Positions 33,285 to 43,300 of a stretch of 64,000 nt of DNA are shown piece after piece (the first letter of the stretch is position 1; each line of letters begins with the position of its first letter). Both the position numbers and the translations under genes were made by a program. Source of the DNA: Euryarchaeota archaeon UBA552. GTDB lineage: Archaea > Thermoplasmatota > Poseidoniia > Poseidoniales > Thalassarchaeaceae. The stretch spans positions 1 to 64,000 of the forward strand of contig DAMH01000030.1 of NCBI GenBank assembly GCA_002499585.1, written 5' to 3'. The notes beneath the pieces were generated by a model. The model was given only the letters and a program-made list of their open reading frames with translations. It had not been told where the DNA came from and made no database searches.

Positions 33285-35384
33285 TTAATCTTTCAATTTC
33301 TCCCTGAGTATTTGGCTTATCAGTTTGCCATCCGCTGCCCCACCCATTTTCTTCATTATGATACCCATCAATGTTCCCATCGCAGCATTGCCGCGTGTTT
33401 GTATCAGTTCGGAGTTCTGTGAAATTACCTCGCTTACGATGATCTCGACGCTCTCTGAGTCAGCTGGTACCACTCCCAAGGCCTCTGCTTGTTGTTTTAT
33501 CCAATTCATGCGAATGGAGAATGGCTCATTATGCAGGTCCCGACTTGAGGCATGCAATGCTGATATCGATACCACACCATCTCTTGTGACCTCTCCGGAA
33601 TCTCGACTGTAAATGGTGTCTACCAAGGAAATAAGCGGGAACTCCTCCGGGGAGATTCCGGCAATTTTTGACGCTTCTTGTATAGTCTGATCTAGTAGAG
33701 CTGTCGCAATTGAACTGACCCTCATACTTGGTAGATCAAGGAATTTTCCTCTGGCGCAGTCCACGATTAAGTCATCCATTTGCAAGCCCAGAATAGCATC
33801 AGATTGAGATTCAGACAAACCTGTCGAGTGCAGACGAGACAGTCTCTGATCACTAGTCAGTGGAATGGATTTGGTGGCTCTATCCCACATGGCAGATGTT
33901 ATTTCCAGCAAAGGGATATCTGTCTCTGGGTACATTCTGGCGCCCCCGGGAAGCGGCCTCATCGGCATTGTAGACCCGTCTTCTGGCTGACCTTTTCTGA
34001 CAACTACATTCCTTACCTCTTTAGGTATGCGATGATATGCCTGTCTTGCCCTGGATAGTACTGAATCCAATGCCAGATGAGCCTGCCAATCTGGTGCAAT
34101 GCATAGCACGAACGCATCCTCCGGGGAGAGTGACAGTGCTGTTCTTAGGGATCTTACATGACTTGCTTCTATTCCATAAGCAGGAGTCTCATCTGAGTGT
34201 ATTATCCCTTTTACTCCAGCGCGCTTAGCTGCACCGGATAGTTCTCTACCAAGACGAGGTATCTGAGTACCATCAGAATACCTTTTTTCCGGGCCAATCA
34301 TTCCATTCATCCCTTGAAGGGCTATTGCGTATACACCGTGGCCGGCTTCAATGCCTGATCTAATAATGCCCGATTCTATGTCTCCGAAAATCTTTGTGAC
34401 ATCTGACACATTTCCCGGGATGAGGGTTTTTACAACTCTACTGATTTCGTTTTCCACCGATGGATTATCTTCGTCCCTGTCTGGTGGAAGCGGTGTGAAT
34501 CCCTGCTTGGCCCTCAATTCATTTGCAAGTCTGTAGAAATGTAATTGTCTAGCCATTTCAATTCTGATGATCCTTGGAATCCAATCAAGGTCTTGACACC
34601 CCTTTATCTCAACCCTGTCCCCGGAGGATATGCTTACATTTAGATCCTGACGAATGCTTCCTAATCCCCTGCGCACGTCCCTTGTGTCACGAAGGCGCAT
34701 GCCTAGGAACTGACACACGGCTTTGGCATGCTCTGGAGTCGAGATATCCGGGTCGGTCGCAATTTCTACGAGGGGGATGCCCAAACGATCAAGGGAAAAT
34801 GTAACCTCTGTTCCGTTTGTTGTAATCTCTTCACCCATTTTTCTGGCAGAATCTTCCTCTAAACAGATGACAGATATTCCTATGCTCTTGCCATCGACCT
34901 CAAAACTGCCACCAGTCGCAACGAGAGCAGTGCGCTGGAAACCACTCGTGTTCGATCCATCGACCACAGTTTTTCGCATTATTTGGAGGTAGGAAGCCGG
35001 TGTCCCGCGGAGCATAGCGGAGATTTTTAGTGAGGCGTTCAGAGCCTCGGGATCAGGGGGAAGAGGCGGTGCCTCGTCCAACTCGATTAGACCTGAATTC
35101 GGAGTTTGAATGTAAATAAAGGTCCTGTTCCTTTTTTCTTCAAAAGACGCAGCAACATCGATTTTTCCGCCCTCTCCTTTACCGGCTCTAAGCTTACGTC
35201 GAGTCCTTTTCCAAGACAAAGGCACGTCATTGATGCTGCGATCGTAGAGCAGGCTTTGTTGACGGGAATGGAGTTTACCAGTGGAAAGTTGTTGATGTAT
35301 CTCTATTCCGCACATGAATCCCAAAGATTCTGGTTCCAGACCGGCCGGATCGCCCACATCTCCTTTGGGCTCTGGTATGGGCAT
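33285..35384 (-). CDS. gatE: Glutamyl-tRNA(Gln) amidotransferase subunit E
   Basis: GatE, with GatD, amidates Glu-tRNA(Gln) to Gln-tRNA(Gln), the archaeal route to glutaminyl-tRNA. The 699-residue product carries the GatB/E cradle start GFMCGIEIHQQLSTGKLHSR and the conserved EEDSARKMG, IPLVEIATDPD and RQDLNVSI segments. The AspRS-like insertion domain seen in GatE spans about 300-430 (IFGDIESGIIRSG; IHSDETPAYGI), and a YqeY-like helical tail about 540-699. GatD is not in the window. It follows MCM by 44 bp on the same strand. Confidence 0.93.
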   Translation of the reverse strand: MPIPEPKGDVGDPAGLEPESLGFMCGIEIHQQLSTGKLHSRQQSLLYDRSINDVPLSWKRTRRKLRAGKGEGGKIDVAASFEEKRNRTFIYIQTPNSGLIELDEAPPLPPDPEALNASLKISAMLRGTPASYLQIMRKTVVDGSNTSGFQRTALVATGGSFEVDGKSIGISVICLEEDSARKMGEEITTNGTEVTFSLDRLGIPLVEIATDPDISTPEHAKAVCQFLGMRLRDTRDVRRGLGSIRQDLNVSISSGDRVEIKGCQDLDWIPRIIRIEMARQLHFYRLANELRAKQGFTPLPPDRDEDNPSVENEISRVVKTLIPGNVSDVTKIFGDIESGIIRSGIEAGHGVYAIALQGMNGMIGPEKRYSDGTQIPRLGRELSGAAKRAGVKGIIHSDETPAYGIEASHVRSLRTALSLSPEDAFVLCIAPDWQAHLALDSVLSRARQAYHRIPKEVRNVVVRKGQPEDGSTMPMRPLPGGARMYPETDIPLLEITSAMWDRATKSIPLTSDQRLSRLHSTGLSESQSDAILGLQMDDLIVDCARGKFLDLPSMRVSSIATALLDQTIQEASKIAGISPEEFPLISLVDTIYSRDSGEVTRDGVVSISALHASSRDLHNEPFSIRMNWIKQQAEALGVVPADSESVEIIVSEVISQNSELIQTRGNAAMGTLMGIIMKKMGGAADGKLISQILREKLKD

Positions 35385-35428
35385 GTATCAATCCAAACGT
35401 CAATTGCTCATAGGATCGTCGGACTACA

Positions 35429-37594
35429 TCAAGCAAATTCATATGTTCCAAGGCTTGGCTCGTATATTTCGCCCTGTTCCTTCATCCGAGAGACGAGCGA
35501 TCGCACTATTGCCTCGTCGATCGATTGTATCGAGGCTCTGTCGATGATCTCACTGAGTGGCATTGGACCCCTGTTCTTGTCGGATATCTGGTGCATTATG
35601 CTCCTTACTAGGCTGCTTTGAGCTGCCTTGCTCTTTCCTGTTTGGATCTCTGCCTCATCTTTGATATTTGATTCGTGTCTCCAATGTTTGAATATCTTGA
35701 TCGCCACTTCAGCATCCTTCCTCGTAGCATTTTCTCGAAGGTGTATTCTGGCATGGGCTTCTGTTAGCCTCATCAATGATTCCAGGGCTCTTGCTGTCAC
35801 AGGGACCTCGGTTTGTTCCTTTCGCTGAGAACTGGTTAGGCTGTAATCAGATGATGCGGAATTTTCCCAGCTTTTACCGTAATTGTTTCTCGTTGCAATG
35901 TAATATTTTATCAAGTCAGATTGTGCCTCTTCGTCCAGCGTGGGATGTATATTTCTCTTAGAATAAGCGATGTACTTCCTAAGAAATCCAGTTGTTAGGT
36001 GCTCTGAATTGTCGTGGTTTGTGGCCATCATTTCGTCGGATTCAACGGGTGCTGCTCCCCTGATTTGATCCTCTAACTGGAGCTCGCTTACACCCGAGGT
36101 TCTATTTTGAAGTATGTGCCTCGCGATTTTCTCGTCCAAATCCCTTTCAGGGCGGTCCTGAAGCAACCAGATTAAATCGAATCTCGAAGCAAGGGGCGCC
36201 TCTAAGCCGGTTTCCTGGAAAGACTGCATGATGCTAGCATTATTCGAGGTGGGTGCGAAACGGCCGCTTTTGGGGTTGGCTGCCGCGAGTACTGCACACC
36301 TAGAGTTCAAAGTCGCTGTAATTCCGCCTTTTGCAACACGGACTTTCTGTTGTTCCATTGCAGGGTGAATTGCGCTTGTGTCCTGTGGACTGATTTTGTC
36401 AAATTCATCTATTGCGGCCAACCCTCTGTCCGATAAAGGCAATACACCGGCTTCAAGGGCGAACCTACCATCAGAGAAACCATCCTTCACAGCGGCCGCC
36501 GTTAGGCCGGCAGAAGTTACCGATCCCCCAGAAGTAAATTTACCACGAGGGGAGAGATTTGACATATACGTCAGTAATTGAGATTTAGCTACACCGGGGT
36601 CGCCCATCAAAAGAATGTGAATGTCCCCTCTGGTCCTAGTTCCATCAGGTGAAACCCTGGCTACGCCTCCAAACAACTGCAATGCAAGTGAACGTTTAAC
36701 CCAATACAGAGTCCTTGTTGCGAATATCGAAGGTGCAATAGAGGAAATTAACAACTCAAGTAAGTCATCTCTCCTGTTTTCAACCAGACTCTTGATTTCG
36801 TTGATATCATCTTCCTCAATGTTGATTTCAGTGAATGGTTCGGTTTCTGCCTCAACGCTGACCATGCTGTAAAAAATCTCAAACAAGGGTGTCTTGCGCG
36901 ACCCTTTCCTCTCTGAATGCATCTGTGGAATCATGTTAGCGATAATTCTGGTACCCGGCAGGACCCTATTTACGAGGTCTCCTTCTAAAATTACCATCCC
37001 ACTGCTGGGCTGCGCCCCGCTGGGTACTCGCTCGGGTATCTCCTGGATCTCGATCTTTTGATTGTCGACGAGTGAACACTTCTCTTTTATGAGTGTGAAT
37101 TTTACTCTGCCTTTTCGCTCGCCGCATCCATCGCACTGTAGTGGTTCCTCAAGTTCTGTATGATCTCTCTGCATAATTTCAATTTCATAATCACAGGAGC
37201 ACTGGAAGATTGACCGATGTATCCGAGGTTTGATCTCACTCACTTTCGTCACGGAAACTTCAGCGCTGATGAGTCTCTGAACATCAGCGTGTCCGACTCT
37301 TCTCAGCTCCCTCCTGCTGTCCAAGGGCAAGTGATCTACTCGGATGAATGGCTCCATATCCCGAGCGCCCATTTCGATACAGTAGTTCTTCAATGCATTA
37401 GACCCTTCTCTGAGTATATGTTCGGGATCTTGAAGTAGGATCTCCGCGAAGTCCGGGTCAAATGACTGAAGTTTGTGGAAAGGGAGCTCCAGTCGGTCTA
37501 TCTGGCCAGAGACAATCCTTTGGACTTCATCTGGCGTCACATCTTCAAGAAATGAGCGCCATCTTGGTTTTGCGTCTGGGGCGAGCATGGTCAT
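35429..37594 (-). CDS. mcm: Replicative DNA helicase MCM
   Basis: A 721-residue MCM forming the hexameric replicative helicase. The N-terminal domain (about 1-260) has a four-cysteine zinc element: CSC near 145 and CDGC near 167. The AAA+ domain shows Walker A GDPGVAKSQ (about 330), Walker B AAIDEFDKI (about 390), sensor region AAANPKSGRF and the arginine finger SRFDLIW (about 470). A winged helix occupies the last 80 residues (ending GEIYEPSLGTYEFA). No intein is seen. It precedes gatE; upstream, 37595-37783 is non-coding and holds the divergent promoters shared with the PPC gene. Confidence 0.95.
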   Translation of the reverse strand: MTMLAPDAKPRWRSFLEDVTPDEVQRIVSGQIDRLELPFHKLQSFDPDFAEILLQDPEHILREGSNALKNYCIEMGARDMEPFIRVDHLPLDSRRELRRVGHADVQRLISAEVSVTKVSEIKPRIHRSIFQCSCDYEIEIMQRDHTELEEPLQCDGCGERKGRVKFTLIKEKCSLVDNQKIEIQEIPERVPSGAQPSSGMVILEGDLVNRVLPGTRIIANMIPQMHSERKGSRKTPLFEIFYSMVSVEAETEPFTEINIEEDDINEIKSLVENRRDDLLELLISSIAPSIFATRTLYWVKRSLALQLFGGVARVSPDGTRTRGDIHILLMGDPGVAKSQLLTYMSNLSPRGKFTSGGSVTSAGLTAAAVKDGFSDGRFALEAGVLPLSDRGLAAIDEFDKISPQDTSAIHPAMEQQKVRVAKGGITATLNSRCAVLAAANPKSGRFAPTSNNASIMQSFQETGLEAPLASRFDLIWLLQDRPERDLDEKIARHILQNRTSGVSELQLEDQIRGAAPVESDEMMATNHDNSEHLTTGFLRKYIAYSKRNIHPTLDEEAQSDLIKYYIATRNNYGKSWENSASSDYSLTSSQRKEQTEVPVTARALESLMRLTEAHARIHLRENATRKDAEVAIKIFKHWRHESNIKDEAEIQTGKSKAAQSSLVRSIMHQISDKNRGPMPLSEIIDRASIQSIDEAIVRSLVSRMKEQGEIYEPSLGTYEFA

Positions 37595-37783
37595 GCGAAT
37601 TCCTCGGTCGGTCTTTCGACGTGAGAAAAGGCGGCCTATGAAGGAACCGGAAGAAAGGGTACGCCCCCTTGTTTCTATTGGAGAAGCAGTCTAACATTGA
37701 AGCTCGACTTGCTTTCTATTGCACTGTGATGATGAAAACTCCGAATGGGTAACCTTGAGGTGTTAAGCTGAACTGGACAAGAC

Positions 37784-38212
37784 ATGGACCACACCCGCTC
37801 TGGTAGTGATTTGTTAGTTAGACTGGATCCTGGTGAGGAAATACACGAGTCGTTGAGGAATTTAGCGGATGAGCTTGGTATAGATGCAGCTGTTATAACC
37901 AGCGGAATAGGTAGAACTCGTGACAACCAATATGGGTACATGAACGAGGATGGCGTCTACTACAGGCGCCTTTTGCCACCGCCCTCTGAATTAGTTAGCC
38001 TCTCAGGCAATATTGCCCGTACCCAGGACGGAGGGGCATTTACGCATATTCACTGCTGTTTGTCGGATGATGAGAATAATGTTCATGCAGGCCATCTGTT
38101 TCAAGCAACGGTCCATGTTGTAGCAGAAATTCACATCAGAATCATGGAACACGCAATGATGACGCGTTGTCCTCTTTCCAACCTTGAATTGCTGGGGTTG
38201 GAGTTTCAGTAA
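37784..38212 (+). CDS. PPC/DUF296-domain protein
   Basis: A 142-residue protein, all of it one PPC (DUF296, plant-and-prokaryote-conserved) domain. Typical segments are LVRLDPGEEIHESLRNLADE, ITSGIGRTRD, and the metal-binding triad region AFTHIHCCLSDDENNVHAGHL, where three histidines are spaced as in PPC proteins that bind zinc. In plants the domain mediates trimerisation of AT-hook proteins. In prokaryotes, stand-alone members have no settled function. It is followed after three bases by an alpha/beta hydrolase on the same strand. Confidence 0.8.
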   Translation: MDHTRSGSDLLVRLDPGEEIHESLRNLADELGIDAAVITSGIGRTRDNQYGYMNEDGVYYRRLLPPPSELVSLSGNIARTQDGGAFTHIHCCLSDDENNVHAGHLFQATVHVVAEIHIRIMEHAMMTRCPLSNLELLGLEFQ

Positions 38213-38215
38213 GAC

Positions 38216-38839
38216 GTGTCCACAGAGCTGATTGAGATGAGAGTACTATTCGCCCACGGCCTATGGAGCGCTCCCGGTGGTTCCAAGCCTACCTACATGA
38301 GAGAGGTCCTAGGTTGGGATGTTCTGTGTCCAGATATGCGTAGAAACGGCTGGAGTCTGTCTTCTCAGGCTCTTACTATTCGTCAGGAATTGGAATCCTC
38401 CAAGTCGTATGATATCTTGATAGGTTCGTCATTCGGTGCGCTTGCAATTGCAAAAGCAGTTGAAGGAGATCAACGTGATCTACGTCTTGCTCTCCTAGCG
38501 CCTGCTTTCGGGGTTTACGAAACACTGGCCTCGCAAATTGGAGATACGGCTATGAGAGCATGGAGAGAGGAGGGCGTCAGGTCTTTCACGCCTCCCGGTT
38601 GGGATGAGGAAGTGACACTTCCGTGGTCGTTTATGGAAGATGCAATGGTATGCGGTTGGCCCCTGCTTCAACACAGAATTGTTATTCTTCACGGTAGAGA
38701 GGATGAAGTAGTCCCTGTGGAAAACTCCCACAAAGCAATCAGGGGATCTGTGAACACTCATTTGGTAGAGGTGGGCGACGGCCACCGACTTGCAAATAGT
38801 CTGGACAAGCTGCCAGATCTTGTTTCAATGGTTCTATGA
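38216..38839 (+). CDS. Small alpha/beta hydrolase
   Basis: A 207-residue alpha/beta hydrolase near the RBBP9/YqiA size class. First strand and oxyanion loop: VLFAHGLWSAPGG. The nucleophile elbow is GSSFGA (about residue 71), the acid is in HGREDEVVPV, and the histidine is in DGHRLANS, so the catalytic triad is complete. No signal peptide. The start is GTG 38216 (three bases after the PPC gene) or ATG 38237, directly before the first strand. Function and substrate unknown. Confidence 0.75.
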   Translation: MSTELIEMRVLFAHGLWSAPGGSKPTYMREVLGWDVLCPDMRRNGWSLSSQALTIRQELESSKSYDILIGSSFGALAIAKAVEGDQRDLRLALLAPAFGVYETLASQIGDTAMRAWREEGVRSFTPPGWDEEVTLPWSFMEDAMVCGWPLLQHRIVILHGREDEVVPVENSHKAIRGSVNTHLVEVGDGHRLANSLDKLPDLVSMVL

Positions 38840-38842
38840 TGA

Positions 38843-39562
38843 TCAATCGTCATGAGTGCCCAGGAAATACTGGCCGATTTCAGGATCTGTTAGAATATGG
38901 TCTGCATCTCCCGTGTGTACTATCTTGCCGTTTGACATAATATATCCTCTATCTGACCTTGAGAGGCTCAGCCTCGCATTCTGTTCAACTATCAACACAG
39001 TTATACCTTGCTCCCTGAGAGCATCGATCCTCTCGATGATTTGTTGTTGGTACAGGGGTGATAGAGCGGCTGTGGGCTCATCCAGGAGGAGGAAGTTCGG
39101 ATCTGATATGAGGGCCCTGGAGATTGCGAGCATCTGACGTTCTCCGCCCGAAAGTGATGCTGCGAGATCATGCTCGCGGGATCGAAGATCAGGGAACATG
39201 TCTAGTGCCCTCTCGATTCGCTTGATGAGGACGTTTCCTGAAAGAGAGTTTCCGCCCATCTGAAGATTTTCCTCGACAGAGAGTGAGGGGAACACATTGT
39301 TGACTTGGGGGACATAGGCTATGCCCATGTTCACAAGTTGGTCTGTTCGCAATCCCGAAACGGTCTTTCCACGGTAGTTTACCTGTCCATCATAATAATC
39401 CGCTATTCCGAATATAGCCTTGATGAATGTGGATTTACCACAGCCATTCGGACCGATTATCGTGACGAACTCCCCTTCGTCGATGTAAAGGTCTATGCCG
39501 TACAATATCTGAACGGAGCCGTACCCTCCTTTGAGTCCGCTAACATCGAGTACTCGTGTCAT
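38843..39562 (-). CDS. livF: ABC transporter ATPase LivF
   Basis: A 239-residue cytoplasmic ATPase. Walker A is GPNGCGKST (about 37-45), signature LSGGERQM, Walker B FLLLDEPTA, switch histidine probably replaced or shifted near VLIVEQNA. QNARLSLSRSDRGYIMSNGKIVH marks the LivF (not LivG) member of a branched-chain amino acid-type transporter. It is last in the operon and overlaps livG by four bases. Confidence 0.9.
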   Translation of the reverse strand: MTRVLDVSGLKGGYGSVQILYGIDLYIDEGEFVTIIGPNGCGKSTFIKAIFGIADYYDGQVNYRGKTVSGLRTDQLVNMGIAYVPQVNNVFPSLSVEENLQMGGNSLSGNVLIKRIERALDMFPDLRSREHDLAASLSGGERQMLAISRALISDPNFLLLDEPTAALSPLYQQQIIERIDALREQGITVLIVEQNARLSLSRSDRGYIMSNGKIVHTGDADHILTDPEIGQYFLGTHDD

Positions 39563-40350
39563 TTGTCCTTGCCTCCTCCATGGCCGTCAGAACCGAGGTA
39601 GGCCTCAATTACTTCACGGTTTGAACGTACTTCATCAGGGGTCCCTGTCATCAATATCTCCCCCTCGTTCATAACAACGATCCTATCTACGCCCTGTCTC
39701 AAAATGAAATCCATATTGTGTTCGATGATGAGTACGGATATGCCCGTCTCGGAGACGATGTTTCGAAGGTTGGAGAATATCTTCATCGCCAGGGGTCCCG
39801 CAACACCGGCCACCGGCTCGTCAAGCAGTAGGAGTTGTGGGTCGCCCATCATGGAGCGTCCGATATCAACGAGCTTGCTTTGACCGCCTGACAACTCGCT
39901 TGCAAGGTTGTGCGCCATGTGCGGGACTTCAAGTTGATCGAGAACTGCATAGGCTCTTTCCAGTCTATGGATCTCTGATGGGTGAGATCGACCGGAGCGA
40001 ACGACGTCTAAGAAGCTGGGTGAGAGCTGGTTTCTAGGAGGTACCAGGAGATTCTCGATGACGGTCATCTCGCGCCACAGCCTCGTGTGTTGGAATGTCC
40101 TCGTCATTCCAAGGTTTTGAATTTGGTCCGGTCTCATATTTGAGACATCAGTCCCGAAAATCTCAACGCTCCCAGCAGTTTGTTGCAGGAGTCCGCTGAT
40201 GCAGTTGAAGGTTGTTGATTTACCACATCCGTTTGGACCGATCAAACCAATGAACTCACCCTCCTGCACCTCAAATGAGACTTCATTGACAGCGACAAGC
40301 CCTCCAAACTCTTTCCTGAGTCCGTTGACACGAAGCGCGGATGAACTCAT
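39559..40350 (-). CDS. livG: ABC transporter ATPase LivG
   Basis: A 263-residue ATPase pairing with LivF. Walker A is GPNGCGKST, Q-loop region SGLLQQT, signature LSGGQSKLVD, Walker B LLLLDEPVAGV, switch His in IIEHNMDF, all typical of LivG (EHNMDFVM). The LivG-specific middle insertion MTRTFQHTRLWREMTVIENL is clear. It overlaps the permease gene and livF by four bases each, consistent with translational coupling of the complex. Confidence 0.92.
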   Translation of the reverse strand: MSSSALRVNGLRKEFGGLVAVNEVSFEVQEGEFIGLIGPNGCGKSTTFNCISGLLQQTAGSVEIFGTDVSNMRPDQIQNLGMTRTFQHTRLWREMTVIENLLVPPRNQLSPSFLDVVRSGRSHPSEIHRLERAYAVLDQLEVPHMAHNLASELSGGQSKLVDIGRSMMGDPQLLLLDEPVAGVAGPLAMKIFSNLRNIVSETGISVLIIEHNMDFILRQGVDRIVVMNEGEILMTGTPDEVRSNREVIEAYLGSDGHGGGKDK

Positions 40351-43300
40351 TGAGAGTCGCCCCCTTCCGGTCGCTCTGGACGATATGGGACTTCTGGTAA
40401 CAGCCCCTTCTCATTATACTTCAGGGAGAGTACAATAATCAGGCCAATGATAAGAACCTTGACGTAAGCTAGGTTTACCTGTATATCGGTTCTGAACACC
40501 TCGTCGATCGATCGCTGATGGAGTAGCCACACCATCAACAAGAGAACAGTTGCGAACCATCCTGCTGATTCGGCCATAGCCTTCCGCCTGAAGAGGTAAG
40601 CGAGGGTCATAATTCCGATCATCAGAATTGCTGCTTGCATCGGTTCGGTCACGAGCCACGCGAAGACCTCATCGATAGCCACGGCCAATTCGTGAAGCGG
40701 TTGGCTCGGACTCGACTGGGCAGCGACCAGCCTATTGATCACAAACTCATTCAGGGTAATAATCATGGCACCTATCAGCATGCCTCTGTTGTTTCCAGCC
40801 CCGCCTATGACAAATGCGGCCCAGACTAGGAAGGTTGTCCGCGAGGGTTGCATGAATGATGGTTGAAGCGAGCCGAGGTACCAAGCAAACAACGCGCCGG
40901 CAAAGGCTGCGATAGCTGCCGAAACCGCAAGGGCAGCGGCCTTGTGGGTCATGACGTCGTGTCCGTGATGCTGCGCGACGTCCTCGTCCTCCCTTATTGA
41001 ACGAAGGATTCTGCCCCATGGGGACGAGTAGAGCATTGATAGAGTGCGCCATACGATCATAACACAAATGAGTCCAATTATGGCAAGCAGCAGGTAGTAT
41101 GGAGCTGGCTGGCCGAAACTGAATGTTTCCCCGATTGTTCTTGCAATACTCTCAATGGCCTCGTTGTTCTTGCATTCAAAGGGAGATAGTTCCACACCAT
41201 TTTCGTCGATTTTCTTACCCCTCCCGCAGAACCACCAAACTTCCAACGGCTGCGGGTATCTTTGCACGCCTATTGCCCCTTGAGTCGTGCCTGTCTTTAG
41301 AAGAGGTTCTCCTGAGAGTAAGATCCTTACTACCTCTCCAAGTGAGATTGTAATCACAGCAAAATAATCACCCCTAAGACGTGCAGTTGGATAGGCGAGC
41401 AGCCAGCCAGAGATGGCAGCTACCAGCATGCTGAAGACAAGTGCGGGTATGATGGGCCATCCATATCCGGCAACGTCATTGGGAGCGGTCAATACACCGA
41501 CACCGATAGCCCCTATCGATACAAAGAAAATCACTCCGAAGTTCAAGAGGCCCGTGTAGCCGGTAGAGAGGTTCAGGGAGAGGGACATTATGAGATATAT
41601 CGAGAGGAATGTGACGAGGTTCGACACTTGTAGGGTCTTGGCGAACATGAAGTTCGAGTCGGGGTCGACAGGAAGCCAGACCACGAAAAGAATTAGTAAC
41701 GCCAATAGAAGCCTGAAGGCGGCTTTCGAACCGGATTCTGTTCTTCTGCCCTCGCCTATTCCGGCTTTCTGAAGAATGGCGTCACTCCGTTTTCCCAATG
41801 CCCCGGAGAAGGATGTTGTTCGAGCGGTCAGCCAAGAGTCGGCGTTGTCTCGTAGCGATTCGATTCTCTCTCCCAGTCTCCTTGAAATGGTTCGCTCTGA
41901 GTGGCCCTCTGAGAGTGATGAGATTCTTGATATGATCGAATGATACTTGGCCTTGGTTACTTGAATCGGATCCTTGTATCGGTTATTGTAAATCAAATAT
42001 GATTCATATACACAGAATATCCATACCAATAGAGGTATCCACGGCCAAAGTATATCACCAATCGAACCAATTATCGATATGAAGGCCTGCTCGGATTCAA
42101 TTAGAGAGACCCAACTTGAAGCAATGTCGGGATCAACCCCCTGAGGCGAAATGACGGAGCCTGATGGGTAGGAGTTGGTGCGGATGAATGAGGTTGCCTT
42201 CCCAATGAAGAATGCTGAACTCGTTACGAGTAATGTGCTGACGGCTCGGCCACTTCTGCGTTGGTGGAAGTGGTGCGCTCCGAGGGGCCCAAGTAATACT
42301 CCTAAGGCTGCTGAGTAGCGATGATTGGGGGCCTTGGGAGACCTCGCTCGTTCACGAAGACGCTCTATCTTCCACCGGTCATATGCATCCCCTATGCCCT
42401 TTGGAATGATGAGTAAGATGGCGATTATTATCGCATAGGGCATTACTTCCGCGAGGGCACTGTATCCGGATCGGCCGATTGGATTTCCGATCCCGATTAG
42501 TACTGGCCCGGAGACTGCACGTACGAAACCGATGATCAGTGCTGCTGCGATTGCACCGGGGAGGGAGCCAATTGTTCCGAGTACTATTACCGCAAAAGAG
42601 GGCAGTAAAAGTGAAAATGCCGTAATTGGTTTGAATAACAGGGTGATTCCGAAAATTCCTCCGCCCACCCCGGATATTCCTGCGGAAAGGAAGGCGCTTG
42701 TCATATGGACTCTCTCGACGTTTATTCCGCTGCTCGCAGCGAGTTCCGGATTATCTGCGACGGCCCTCATCCTTCGACCAAGCCGGGTACGTGTCAATAT
42801 AGCGAGGAGGATGAAAACCGTGGCGAAGCTTACAATCGGGAGGAATGCATTGTTGTATGCGTAGTTTGTCGTTTGCGCCGCACCTTCACAGGTCGTGGTT
42901 ACGATGTCAACTGCAGGTATTGAATCCATTTCCGCGCAGTCGATCGATGTGTAAACTTGGTCCGGCTCCAACTGTCTATTTCCGAGATTAAACCGTGTAA
43001 GTATTGTGGGGAACTCGAACGCCTGGCTCCCTCGCATCCAGTCTGCATCTGGTACGAATCGTTGAGTTGAGCCCCCAAATCTGAGGTATGTGAGGGCTCT
43101 AAGTACAAGAGCCACACCTAGCGAGGCGATCATCATCACGTCTGGAGAGGCCTTACGATCTCTGAACCCCCGATAGACGAGGCGATCAATGATAACACCC
43201 GCTATGCCTGTCAGAACGAATGCTCCGAACAGCATCCAAAGGAATAGAGTCCACGAAAGGTGGCCATCAGAGGGTATTTCATTCAATGGGAATAGCCAAT

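Noticed and set aside
37595..37783. Short reading frame (18 codons from ATG 37638) between mcm and the PPC gene
   Set aside because: Too short and without a ribosome-binding site or family match; the stretch more likely holds two divergent promoters.
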